Of a stretch of 64,000 nucleotides of DNA, positions 45,401 through 53,569 are shown in pieces; the first letter of the stretch is position 1, and each line of letters begins with the position of its first letter. This DNA is from Branchiostoma belcheri (taxonomy: Eukaryota; Chordata; Leptocardii; Amphioxiformes; Branchiostomatidae), in assembly GCF_001625305.1 (NCBI RefSeq), contig NW_017804242.1:6723453-6787452 (forward strand). The letters run 5' to 3'. Under the pieces are notes generated by a model. The model was given only the letters and a program-made list of their open reading frames with translations. It was not told where the DNA came from and ran no database searches. Made by a program: the position numbers and the translations under genes.

Positions 45401-48400
45401 AGGCCTCTTGCTGGCAGGTATTGCTCTGAACTGGTTCTCAAAGTGATCAAATATCTTGTTTCCAAGAGAAAAGACCACGTCAGCTTCTTGTGCATCTTCA
45501 AGGATGGAGTCTTCCTTCTTCCCGATGCCCATGGCCTTCTCATCTCCCTTGTAGTACTCGGTGTCTTCTGGTATGTCAGTGGTTAAGAGGACGATTCTTG
45601 CATCAGATGCAGAGTAACGTTCCTGTTTGATCCTCACCGCAGCCCTACTTGTGACGTCTGAGTGACCTACGATGCTTCTGACCTTTTGGGGAAGATTTTG
45701 GTATTTGGATAGGTGGTCAAATGTCAGCCAATTTGGTGATGGGTCAGTCCGACTAGGATCATCTGGGTCAAGTGTAGGCAGCAGTAGTTCTATCCCATCG
45801 CGTTTTGCATTCTGGATGTCCTCTTCATTCGCTTTTAAAACTGTCATGAGCACAGGTATGTCTGATTCGCGTTCCCTGAGTATGTCTACCACCTGCTGGT
45901 TTAAGGGGGAGGTTTCATCCTGAGATGAGCCATACTCAGTATGGACCAATAGCACCGCGGGGTTTTCTGTAAAGGAAAACAAAAATGACCGTGGCTTGAT
46001 TATTGGCGTGGCCATTGAAAACAATTTGATTTGATTTGATTTATTTAAATTTTGCAACAGTGCAATACACGTGGGACACAGACAGCTGTTGCTGGTAGTG
46101 TGTACCACGCATAGAAACAAATAGTTAAGTGGGGAAAGTCGTGTTAAGTGCCTTTCCCATAATGCACAAGGTCGGTGGCATGTCAGGACTCGAACCCGGG
46201 ACCTCTTGGTTCCGAGTTGAGCACTGTGCCGTTAATTTCGCCACACGACCCCAAGAAAACAAATCATTTGCACAATGTCGTGATAACCAAGCCACTTATC
46301 ATGGGAATATCAGCAACAGCTGTAGCTATAACAGGAAATTGAAATTGAATTAAAGGAATTACATTTTGTTGCGTATAGATTGTTTCATTTGTCGTTTGTA
46401 GTTTTGTTATTATTATTTGTGTCAGTTCAAATATTTGTTAACAGTTTTGTTACTTCAATTTCCATTGATTGGAAAGTACCTCAATTATTACTTTAATTTC
46501 AGAATATTATTTCTATTATTCGACGTCTGATCTCCAATGCACTTTTATTTCTCTATGCTGATTTTGTTTCAAGTTTGTCATAATTTCAGCATAATTTGTA
46601 TGTTTTATTTATTATCATTATTGCTAAAAGTAATTATTATTATTATTGTCATTTTATTTTATGTGGATGGACTCCAAGAAGAATAGTATGGAGTTTACCA
46701 TACTAATGGAGATCTCAATAAACAAACAATTCACGCCACATTTTAGTTCTACAACTTTAAATTTGTTTTGTTGATTTGACAACTTACTCATATAATATCT
46801 AGGCTAATTAGTTTGATCTTTCTTTATTTGTTCAGATAGATGTTTTGTATTATTTAATTTAGTTCTTCGAATCGTTTTTGTTTATTTCCTGCTATTTTGT
46901 ATTCTGCGTTCTGGTTCATTTAGTAATAAGGGTAATTTATCTTTTAACCTTGTAGTATTGGGGAGGGCCAAAGATAAACCACCAGGTTTTCGGCCCACAC
47001 ATGCATGTATACTTATCTTTCAATTGTTACGTTTTGTTTTATTTGTAAGTGCAAAACAACAAAGAAACAAATAAAGAAACAAAATTTAGTAGCATTGACT
47101 TACCCATGGTTGTCCTGGGACATCAATTGATAATCGAACTCATGGCGTCCTGATGTACTGCTGGTAAGGTAAGACGTACACTGGATGATAGGTAACAAAN
47201 ATGATGTTAGTGTGTGTNNNNNNNNNNNNNNNNNNNNNNNNNNNNNNNNNNNNNNNNNNNNNNNNNNNNNNNNNNNNNNNNNNNNNNNNNNNNNNNNNNN
47301 NNNNNNNNNNNNNNNNNNNNNNNNNNNNNNNNNNNNNNNNNNNNNNNNNNNNNNNNNNNNNNNNNNNNNNNNNNNNNNNNNNNNNNNNNNNNNNNNNNNN
47401 NNNNNNNNNNNNNNNNNNNNNNNNNNNNNNNNNNNNNNNNNNNNNNNNNNNNNNNNNNNNNNNNNNNNNNNNNNNNNNNNNNNNNNNNNNNNNNNNNNNN
47501 NNNNNNNNNNNNNNNNNNNNNNNNNNNNNNNNNNNNNNNNNNNNNNNNNNNNNNNNNNNNNNNNNNNNNNNNNNNNNNNNNNNNNNNNNNNNNNNNNNNN
47601 NNNNNNNNNNNNNNNNNNNNNNNNNNNNNNNNNNNNNNNNNNNNNNNNNNNNNNNNNNNNNNNNNNNNNNNNNNNNNNNNNNNNNNNNNNNNNNNNNNNN
47701 NNNNNNNNNNNNNNNNNNNNNNNNNNNNNNNNNNGAATATATAATAATAACATAATATTCAGGTTACGATTACCCTGCATAGCGGGGAGTCTAGCCCGGG
47801 GGGAGGGGGAGTTCCGAAACCTCCCCACGGGCTCAATTCCACCGCAGCGGTAATTTAGGTCTGCGGGCCAAGGGCTTCTGGCTGCCGAAAGAAACGGCTA
47901 GCGGCCCGTAAACTTGGCTGGCACCCAGGGTATACGTAGGTTACGATATCTTTATTGAGATTAGTCTAATGCAGGAAAGACAGTGTTTCGTATGAGCTTT
48001 GTGGTGCATCGTTTTTTGTGTGACCTTTGCCTCGTTGCGTACTTTTTACAATTTCCCGAACCCGGAAGTGACACGGAGTTTCGAACTAACGCAGAATAAA
48101 ATACAACTATTCGTTGCTACCGAATATTGTCAGCATTGTCTCTCAGGCTTTATGTATCGTTATGTTCTGTTATTAAAACAAAAGCGCTGCTTATATCGTA
48201 AACTAGACGCCAATATAACGGCATTGTTGGCTTTAGATCAAAGTTCTTCATCACGTGGCATGGCGTGATAGCATACCTATTTTAAACATTTGGAAACAAC
48301 ACTTCAACTTGGCCACTTTCCCCCCAAAACTGTTCTAGTTATCGATGTCAGTAACCTTGTCATCTTGTATAAAACGTACATTTTACAAAACTTACCTTTC

Positions 48401-50771
48401 TTCAGAAGAATCAAATGCAGGTGTCCTACGGGCTGAATAACGGTTCCGTCTTTTAGTTAGGTCAAACTTTGCGGTGAGCATGCTAGCATTTGTTACGGGC
48501 CTTCTCATTGGTTGATTATAGTGTTTGCTTAATCACTAGTCTTTCGAGCAGCGGGGCTAAAACAAGTCTTTCAGTGCTCAAATCTTCGCAACACGTTATA
48601 TGGTTGTATATTTGAAAAATATAGTGTTCTTTTATTGTTGCTTTATTACGGCAACCTACCAACAGGTTGCACCAATCATAGAGCCTCTAACAAGCAGGTC
48701 ATCAGTTACACCTGAACCTTACTATGTCATAGGTGGGCTATACCATAAAGGGTTACAGGGGTGTATGCTTTTAATATTTGCTTATTTACACGAAGTATTT
48801 ACTAAATTACACAAAGCAAAAATATACATCATTAAAACAGATAACCTGACATTACGAGATTCTTTATTGACTGTAGTAAATGATAGTAAACAAGCATATA
48901 GAATTCATCATTGACAGGAATTGACTTAAACAAACTGGTCATCTCGAGCTCATACCATAACATTTGCTTTGCAGGTGGGGAGGGGGGGTTTCTTTGTTGC
49001 ACACTTCTCTGAGGCTGTGCCCTACCTAGAACCTTAGACAGCAGTATTTCAATTTTTTTCCTGTCCATATCTAGCAGGATATTCTATTGGCCCATACACG
49101 TGACACCCCTGAAGAACAGGTGGACATATTTGCGGTCAATCTCGTCGACGAAAACTGAACCTTGATACCTTGATACCGTCTTCGGGATGAGAGGTAATCC
49201 TGTGGTGATCCCGATCTCGACTTCACTCAGTGTTATACTTTTTGCTCTCCCAGTATTTGTCTAGGTTCGTCTTGAACTCATTTACTGACTCTGAGTCAAT
49301 TACGGCCTGTGGTAGACTGTTCCAATGAAGAAACTTCTTGTAACAGTCGGGGTTAGACAACTGCCCGAAGGTAACTTTACCTTCAAAGCTTCGTCTCCAC
49401 CAGATCTAGACTCTTTTGCAAGCAAACTGGACCCTCTATGGCTGGTCAGCTCCCCTGGTCAGCTACATTATTTTACGCAGATTTCTATTATTTGGTTACA
49501 AAAGACTTTGCAACCACGTATAAAAGTAAAAGACCAAGCAATAAATCAGAGCCTTGTCTTGAATGAAGTCGCCAAACTCTTGTATTATAGAATCTTTTTT
49601 GTTGACAGGCTCACAGGATCCGAAGAAAGTGGACCCTAAACTGATCGTGCCGTTCTACGATAGCGTGTTCTGCTGCCTGCCGAACCGCTGGCTGAAGTGG
49701 CTGCGATGCGGAGTCAGGCATGGGGAACCCGAGGGGGTAAGTTGTGAAGCTTCCATCGCCAGAGTCCGTAAAAGTGAGCGCATGTAGCCTGTAGCATGTA
49801 TAGGTTAGCTTGAAGGTTCATCTGCATGCGTAGCCTAGCCTGTTATCCAGTCTGATCGCGGTCGGGGCCACAAGAGCTCTGTCCCGCCCGCCTCACATAG
49901 GTTTCCCGGTGTGTATTTCACGAGAGATTGATTAGCTCTCCACGCGTGTTAGGGGGAAACCAAATCCCCAGGCACACTGTCTTTTATTAGCGTAACACTC
50001 CTAACGGGACGGCCTGTTGCACTGGGCGGGGGAAGCTATTAGAGCCCCCGAAGGCACAACCTGCCTGAACACCCCAATACCCCAAATCACGTAAGATACC
50101 AGGCTACTGCATGCGTTGGTAGTATTCTGAAACAGGTTTAAACTGTCATTTCCAACACAAGAAATCAGACTTACCTACAAGCGGTGAACTGCTTATCCTT
50201 TGACAAATACTGGAGTTGAACAATGGAAAATGTTGGTAAGTCCACAAGGAAAATTACAGCTCAAACGTATTTCAACATATATGGGTGGGATAGTGCTTGT
50301 CTAACAATAAAAAAACATTATTATTCCGTTAAACATTAAGAGCTAAGAACGTCACCCAAAGAAGTTGTTAGTCGACCGATAACCAATCAGCACCAAGGAC
50401 AGACCCCATACCATGTGTGCACGCGCGTGTGTATGTGTGTGTGCGTGTTTGTTTGCTTGTTTTTAGATGACGCACACCTTCACACTGTATGTAAGTGTGT
50501 GTGACTATGTGTTTGTGCATGCGTTTGCATATGTGTGTGTGTGCGTCCGTGCGCCCGCGTGTGTATGCGTGTTCTTTCTATATGTGTATATATGCGTGTG
50601 TGTGTGTGTGTGTGTGCATATGTGTGTGTATGCGTGTGTAAGACCGTCTATAAATACCCGTAACCTTGACATGACGATTTTCTCCATCTCCAGGACAAGG
50701 CCGGTCTCGACGTCGAGCTGTCGCCTGTAACCAGCGGGCTTCCACCTACTGACCAAGGGACCAGGTTGTAA
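27478..50771 (+). CDS. SLC5A8: SLC5A8/SLC5A12-like sodium-coupled monocarboxylate transporter
   Basis: Fourteen exons: 27478-27621, 29707-29907, 30389-30454, 30624-30675, 30994-31061, 32389-32543, 33780-33920, 34464-34593, 35421-35622, 36439-36593, 37134-37357, 37918-38018, 49609-49736, 50694-50771. All borders are GT-AG and the frame is continuous: 614 aa plus TAA, close to vertebrate SMCT1. The family is a multi-pass (13 TM) plasma-membrane Na+ symporter for lactate, pyruvate and short-chain fatty acids. Diagnostic segments are [65 protein letters not shown] and [20 protein letters not shown]. Ser349-Thr350 fit the family's sodium-2 site. Sequons N482, N486 and N501 lie in the last extracellular loop. 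The C-terminus Thr-Arg-Leu resembles the PDZ ligand of vertebrate SLC5A8. Start: ATG 27478 lies 12 bases after a strong acceptor (tgcttccttccccag), so a 5' non-coding exon is expected. Exon 7 uses an AAG acceptor. Intron 12 (11.6 kb) hosts an antisense gene. SLC5A12 is the alternative orthology. Confidence 0.93.
27622..29706 (+). other. SLC5A8 intron 1, mostly repeats
   Basis: Contains a perfect short hairpin around 28529-28561 (gggttcaccacaccacgaag / ggtggtgaaccc), with a related end near 29230 (gtggtgaacccat), so 28529-29245 may be one element. It also holds a direct duplication of about 56 bp (28848-28904 and 28912-28967, cttgctgattggctgttggg). The open frames at 27711-28045 are not supported as exons. 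Confidence 0.55.
31109..31673. mobile_element. MITE with TIR ggccgtgtctatacggaatc
   Basis: The left end is ggccgtgtctatacggaatc-accc and the right end is gggtgattccgtttagacac-ggcc, inverted with few mismatches. tat flanks both sides. It lies in SLC5A8 intron 5 and the interior has no transposase. Confidence 0.85.
31866..31952. repeat. 33-bp tandem repeat with CCAAT
   Basis: Two and a half copies of cagccaatcagcacccac... caattacttc. Each copy holds a CCAAT pentamer. Located in SLC5A8 intron 5. Confidence 0.8.
32862..33262. mobile_element. MITE with TIR ggccacaccgatttaatt
   Basis: Begins taaggccacaccgatttaat-tttatggatgacatcc and ends ggatgtcatccatagaatta-aatcggtgtggccta. The inner arms carry gcgcgcgggcgaaaa / gggcgaaaattaatgcgcgc. 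It joins features of the 5.3-kb and 15.6/19.5-kb families, and lies in SLC5A8 intron 6. Confidence 0.85.
33265..33712 (+). mobile_element. 5'-truncated non-LTR retrotransposon, 3' end
   Basis: The frame 33253-33525 encodes [20 protein letters not shown], a Cys/His zinc-knuckle region typical of the C-terminus of CR1/L2/Jockey-type reverse-transcriptase ORFs. A 3' UTR follows, ending in a cattgtcattgtcatt microsatellite tail. It abuts the MITE at 32862-33262 and is dead by truncation. Confidence 0.8.
34612..34830. repeat. foldback in SLC5A8 intron 8
   Basis: tacgccaaaaagcagttact...gtcagacgttt pairs with aaacgtctgaccgtttcc... agtaactgttttttggcgta. The arms are about 80 bp around an A+T-rich loop, starting only some 20 bp after the exon 8 donor. 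Confidence 0.82.
35287..35357. repeat. short palindromic element
   Basis: tagcctgactaaatctgcgc and its reverse complement flank a GC-rich loop. Located just upstream of SLC5A8 exon 9. Confidence 0.82.
35932..36438 (+). repeat. tandem duplication of the SLC5A8 exon 10 acceptor region
   Basis: Units of about 172-178 bp each end in ttgtttctattttcacag followed by a copy of the exon 10 start (ctatggtttctggtctgttc; ccattgtttttgggctgttc). Decoy acceptors end at 36088 and 36260, and the real one ends at 36438. The repeat body includes gaccaaggtcaagtt and tcacaccacccaaccag. Reading from the decoy at 36088 reaches a TAA within about 23 codons. Confidence 0.88.
37841..37884 (+). repeat. dispersed repeat upstream of SLC5A8 exon 12
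   Basis: Copy of the 9331-9378 repeat (ccaattatttgagtcccaca). Marks the left edge of the segmental duplication. Confidence 0.7.
38644..38649 (-). terminator. polyadenylation signal of the GT4-TPR gene
   Basis: AATAAA on the - strand, about 215 bases after the stop codon. The same hexamer and context (ccaataaaga) are kept in the second copy at 57253-57258. Confidence 0.7.
38863..41153 (-). CDS. exon 8: TPR array (copy 1)
   Basis: A single 2291-bp exon of 762 codons plus stop. It consists of about 18 TPR-type helical hairpins of roughly 40 residues with TPR consensus spacing (for example [20 protein letters not shown] then [10 protein letters not shown]). The central part has a higher-order period of three TPRs (about 122 residues); the hallmark HSP/QRTAIxYY occurs four times versus five in copy 2. 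It resembles TTC28/LGN-type arrays, which act as protein-binding scaffolds. The acceptor is an AAAG (cctaaag|gcact) shared with copy 2. An internal Met at 41175 lies just outside the exon and is not needed. Confidence 0.9.
38863..47107 (-). CDS. GT4 glycosyltransferase / TRADD-N-like / TPR multidomain protein
   Basis: Eight exons, 5' to 3' on the - strand: 47107-47104, 45966-44755, 44448-44326, 44136-43645, 43265-43068, 42608-42507, 42128-41943, 41153-38863 (TAG). All have GT-AG borders, every intron is phase 1, and the joined frame is 1535 residues. Domain order: GT-B glycosyltransferase, group 1/GT4 (about 2-405); basic linker (406-446); TRADD-N-like domain preceded by a two-fold repeat (447-610); low-complexity linker with a Ser-rich patch after RRKR (611-772); TPR array (773 to end, about 18 repeats). 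Start: ATG 47107-47105 in context acaaccATGG; only ATGG precedes the donor gtaagt. The gene is nested antisense in SLC5A8 intron 12. I do not recognise a named orthologue. The architecture suggests an innate-immune or stress-signalling protein (inference). Two separate genes (GT; TPR) remain possible, but unbroken phase and donor/acceptor pairing favour one. The promoter probably lies near or within the gap at 47218-47734. Confidence 0.8.
41640..41917. repeat. nested foldback in the intron between linker and TPR exons
   Basis: Outer arms agaatattcctcaatcagtg / tgaggaatattct and inner arms gacctagtctcgcgagagca / tctcgtgttcgcgagactag-gtc pair. A rearranged copy is present at 60425-60700 in the second segment. 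Confidence 0.85.
42636..42884 (-). mobile_element. tRNA-derived SINE, - strand
   Basis: On the - strand: tRNA-like head with A-box-like gcgcaacggcagagtgctcg and B-box gggttcgagtcc, then body, tail gggaaaggtacttaacacga and a gtattgcactgttgcaac 3' part. Shared with copy 2 (61438-61679), so it predates the duplication. Confidence 0.82.
43499..43620 (+). mobile_element. SINE head fragment at the duplication breakpoint
   Basis: tRNA-like: gtgtggcgtaacggtaaagt (A-box region), ggatttgaatcctg (B-box region) and tgtgcccttgggag tail, on the + strand. The second segment (62.7 kb) diverges 22 bp into this head, so the duplication ended inside it. Confidence 0.7.
43645..44136 (-). CDS. exon 4: TRADD-N-like domain
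   Basis: Encodes residues 447-610. The first part has a degenerate two-fold repeat ([17 protein letters not shown] at 457, [17 protein letters not shown] at 496). The second part, from [17 protein letters not shown] through [17 protein letters not shown] to [13 protein letters not shown], fits the TRADD N-terminal fold pattern: strand, strand, helix with a Leu-x-x-hydrophobic-Tyr-x-x-Gly-x-Leu motif, strand, helix. In vertebrate TRADD the matching Tyr-x-x-Gly-x-Leu region belongs to the TRAF-binding domain. This assignment is from pattern memory and is tentative. The exon is symmetric (phase 1-1) and absent from the second, truncated copy. Confidence 0.65.
44326..44448 (-). CDS. exon 3: basic linker with NLS-like cluster
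   Basis: Encodes 41 residues, [20 protein letters not shown] followed by RKRGTD and ending GGRKRTKR. The two basic clusters resemble a bipartite nuclear localisation signal or a flexible nucleic-acid/lipid-binding linker. Phase 1-1. Confidence 0.75.
44755..45966 (-). CDS. exon 2: GT4-type glycosyltransferase domain
   Basis: Encodes residues 2-405, a GT-B fold. The C-terminal Rossmann half is clear: [19 protein letters not shown] (the GR...KG donor-phosphate motif, R223 and K231) and [20 protein letters not shown], the EX7E motif with E306 and E314 both present. Catalytic residues look intact, so activity on a nucleotide-sugar is plausible; donor and acceptor are unknown. The N-terminal half ([36 protein letters not shown]) matches the pattern of lancelet and coral proteins labelled D-inositol-3-phosphate glycosyltransferase-like, as I recall. 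No signal peptide or TM segment is seen, so it is cytosolic. Confidence 0.88.
46033..46252 (-). mobile_element. tRNA-derived SINE, - strand
   Basis: Same family as 42636-42884: B-box gggttcgagtcctgacatgc on the - strand, and an aaatcaaatcaaatc repeat-type 3' end. It sits in intron 1 of the GT4-TPR gene and is read through by an otherwise meaningless upstream extension of the exon 2 frame. Confidence 0.85.
46660..46735 (+). mobile_element. probable non-LTR retrotransposon 3' tail
   Basis: ggatggactccaagaagaat...ctaatggagatctcaataaa resembles the conserved 3' UTR end of CR1-like elements. No coding remnant is attached. The surrounding 46260-47100 is A+T-rich intron without a gene. Confidence 0.4.
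47104..47107 (-). CDS. exon 1: four-base first coding exon (ATGG)
   Basis: ATG plus one base, in the strong context acaaccATGG, directly followed by the donor gtaagt. Joined to exon 2 it gives Met-Glu-Asn-Pro-Ala in frame. The upstream frame (47108-47216) has no Met-initiated conserved sequence and is taken as 5' UTR. Confidence 0.65.
47218..47734. other. assembly gap (517 N)
   Basis: Unknown bases, with one more N at 47200. The likely promoter/5' UTR region of the GT4-TPR gene. The all-X open frames are artefacts. Confidence 0.99.
47770..47925. mobile_element. foldback MITE, gggccgttagccgtt family, copy 3, partial
   Basis: Retains gcggtaatttaggtctgcgg and gggcttctggctgccgaaag-aaacggctagcggccc. 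The left arm is missing, probably in the gap. Confidence 0.75.
47926..49224. other. SLC5A8 intron 12, right part, no gene seen
   Basis: Several open frames (47999-48268, 48600-48914, 48832-49068) lack domain character. The region immediately right of the gap could hold the upstream promoter of the antisense gene. A tcatgtga/CCAAT-type promoter cannot be made out. Confidence 0.45.
49225..49400 (-). mobile_element. non-LTR retrotransposon RT C-terminal fragment
   Basis: On the - strand this reads ...[19 protein letters not shown] then [12 protein letters not shown]. That fits the familiar 'YKxSFFPRTIxxWNxLP...SVxxFKxxLDxxW' end of Jockey/CR1-type reverse transcriptases. Truncated on both sides. 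Confidence 0.65.
49829..50107. mobile_element. MITE with TIR tagcctggtatccagtctga, copy 2
   Basis: Left cctgttatccagtctgatcg, right gtaagataccaggctac. The interior shares cggtgtgtatttcacgagag with the 24.3-kb copy. It has an extra gattagctctccacgcgtgt segment and lies in SLC5A8 intron 13. Confidence 0.88.
50420..50642. repeat. (TG)n-rich low-complexity tract
   Basis: Interrupted TG/TATG dinucleotide repeats in SLC5A8 intron 13. The open frames here are spurious. Confidence 0.85.
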
Positions 50772-50830
50772 AACAGTCTGGGGACAACCACAGACCATTT
50801 ATGGTTAAAAACATCTTCAGGAACCGAGTA

Positions 50831-51215
50831 AAGAAGACTGACTCTTTTTACACAACCAAGTCTTTTATTCAGCCGACGTTTAATTTTTTTTTTGACCGTC
50901 TGTCACCTTCCTCAGGGCGATTCTGACTGGTTCACATTGCATTGCAGCACAGGTGTCGCAGGGACCGCATTGTAGATAGAATTCCCTGTAATCACGCATA
51001 TGTGTCGCTGGTAAAGATGCATTCCCAAACGTACAATATTTACATATCTACACATATGCGTGAATACAGGGAACTGTATCTACAATGCGGTCCCTGCGAC
51101 ACATGTGCTGCAGTGCAATGTGAACCAGTCAGAATTGCCCTGAGGAAGATGACAGACGGTCACCGAAAGTTCGACTGAATATAAAAGACTTGGATGTGTA
51201 AAAAGAGTCTCTTTA
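50831..51215. mobile_element. intact foldback element downstream of SLC5A8
   Basis: gactctttttacacaaccaa...gaccgtctgtcaccttcctc at the left pairs with gaggaagatgacagacggtc...tgtgtaaaaagagtctc at the right. The loop contains paired tgcgtgattacag-like and gcatatgtgt motifs. Single-arm fragments of the same family occur near 8.93 and 34.27 kb. It lies about 60 bases after the SLC5A8 stop and may be within the 3' UTR. Confidence 0.88.
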
Positions 51216-51507
51216 CTTAGTGTCTTACCAACCTGATGAAACCAGATCTTCGCGGGAACCATGCAACTGGTACTATTCCCTGATTGGCCACTACCCTGGT
51301 TATTTCACATCACACCAAATGTATCTCCGGCTTGTATTTTTCCATCACATGAGCCTTTTTTAGTTGTATTAGTTTTAGACTTTATATTTTAGCGTTAAAA
51401 CTTTGCTCACGTTAATATACAATGTATCTCAATTCTCAGTTCTGAGGTAGCTATGTATACGTTTTCACCAGGACACATACACATGCCGCATATCTAGCCC
51501 CCACCAG

Positions 51508-51671
51508 GCCTTTCTACGGGAATACGGATCGAAGAATTCGGCAAAAAGGAGAGTAAAATTGGTCTAGGGAGTCCGGCCGCGGGAAGGTTGTTTCTTTCCC
51601 TAACTGCGGCCAAACTCCCCTGGCAAATATATTCTCCTATATAGAGCCAGCGTAGTTAGTCTGGTAGAGAC
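51508..51671 (-). mobile_element. MITE-like element, inverted copy of 11605-11786
   Basis: ggcctttctacgggaatacg... ggagtccggccgcgg... tatagagccagcgtagttag is the reverse of the 11.6-kb copy. Confidence 0.75.
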
Positions 51672-53560
51672 TAAGGTATATCAACGTGAGATCTAACTGC
51701 AGTATCTGTGATTGAAATTCGAACTAGTTCTATAGTTCATAATAATTATAAATTCACTTATTAGATCCATGGCCAGTTCGCTCCTGAATTTTATAGTGGG
51801 AACACGCTATTTGAATATTATTATGTTTACCGAAGGAAAATTGTTTTTGTTACGTTTCCTCTTCTTCTTCTTCTTCTGTTCCAAACACTGACCTCTGACC
51901 GGGCTAATGGCCTGATTTGTTGAGATCTATCACCATGGTAACTGGTGTCGGGTGACATCATGTTGCAATTTTACAGCAGGAGGGATTTAGACTCCTGTCT
52001 GACCATATGTATGGATGTGTTTGAGAAAGAATTACTAGTAACAGAGCAAACCATATGCGAAGGTAAACATTATGCATTTGCATTGCATATGTTACCTTTC
52101 TAGTTACATAGTAATTTGATACAGGTTTCCGAGGCATACATACATGTATGGTCGGATGACAGCACTAGTGCTCACAACACATACACTGTGTTAACAATTT
52201 GTGATGTAACGAAAATATAATTTTCTCACCAATGACACGTGTCTCTTATGTGTGTGTTTGTGTGTTTACTTCAATGGGAAAATAGATGTTGACTCTGAGT
52301 ACACGTACTGTAGCTTAGAATAGAATAGAATACAAGTAAAATCTGAGATTTTATACCTCCGGGCTTGTTATTGTATATTCTTATATGTTTGTTATGTACA
52401 GTATAGTTGATGGTGTTAAATTTTATGTGTTAGACTTAGCGTTCCAGGTTGTGTTAACACAGGTCAACATTTTCATCTGCAGCTTATAACATGTACCCAT
52501 GAACTTATGAAATTCTATTTAATCTGCCGCAAGGAACTCGCAATGAAACTCAGAATGACAACCGGAACCGTTAAATCAGACGTTAAAAATAACCGGTAAT
52601 CAGTGTTACGACATACATTCCTGAGGAAGCAAAACGCGGGCACATGGTGCGTATCCACACATGATTTCGATCGAAAACATAGTGACTGGGGTTCGAAATG
52701 TTACATACAGAAGCTTGCTGCTTATAGCACGTCAAATATACAAGGGTTTACAAGAAGTTGTTGTAATATAGGCACGTATGCAAAAGTTTGCATAATAGTA
52801 ATTTGCATACTTGTGATTCGCTACATTTACCAGATATTAACACTTCCGGGAACGAAAAAAAAACAACATCATAAATCCGCAAAGAAATATATATTTTCAC
52901 CAAAGGATCTTTGAATTGTGCATATTTTCACCGAATCTGGCTATGCAGCCGTGGAAAACAGCGTTTTGGCGCATATTTTTAAACAAAGAATGTATCAAGA
53001 GCAGACAACCCTCTGTGCGAAGCGTAGGGAAAGTGGATCAAACCGATAATACCTTAAACACACCAAAGGTCAACGCTCGCGACCATTTTCAGGGTCAAAG
53101 GGGGGTCCGGATGCAGCCAAAAGGCAAAAAAATATAGTATTGCAAGGCACTCGTACTCGTAGCATATAGTATAGACCTAAAATTATTATTAAAACACACA
53201 AAAAACACAGACATACACAGGCATACAATACACACACATAAACACACAAAACACACACACACACACTATTACTATTACTGTAAGTAGAACTTAAAGATAC
53301 TAACAATATTCTTTAACTTTTTTCGGTACCGTTTTTCTCGTCAGACGTCCTATACTAGAGCTGTGTGGCTCAAGGGCTCAGGAAACAGAGATGTGCACAG
53401 CCTTTTACACCATACGATGTGGTGGCGTCAGTTTTGTAATCTAGTACGCCAATAATAAATATCTGTAATTGTTCTCATTTTAATAGAAAATATGGTGTAG
53501 GAAATTTGTACTTTTTGCTTGTATTTATCATATATATATAATAAGATCTAATCGTCCTTT
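51672..53560. other. intergenic, no gene seen
   Basis: A+T-rich sequence with short non-conserved frames (52603-53137). Two segments (51840-52080) resemble SLC5A8 intron 8 sequence at 35080-35390 (caccatggttactagtcttg / caccatggtaactggtgtcg; gaggagggacttagatgtct / aggagggatttagactcctg), so part is an older duplicate or shared repeat. Confidence 0.5.
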
Positions 53561-53569
53561 TTCGACACA

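Noticed and set aside
47100..47853. Long open frames of 176-242 codons
   Set aside because: They consist almost wholly of unknown bases.
52603..53137. Two adjacent frames resembling a small gene
   Set aside because: No splice sites, no conserved motif; A+T-rich composition like surrounding intergenic DNA.
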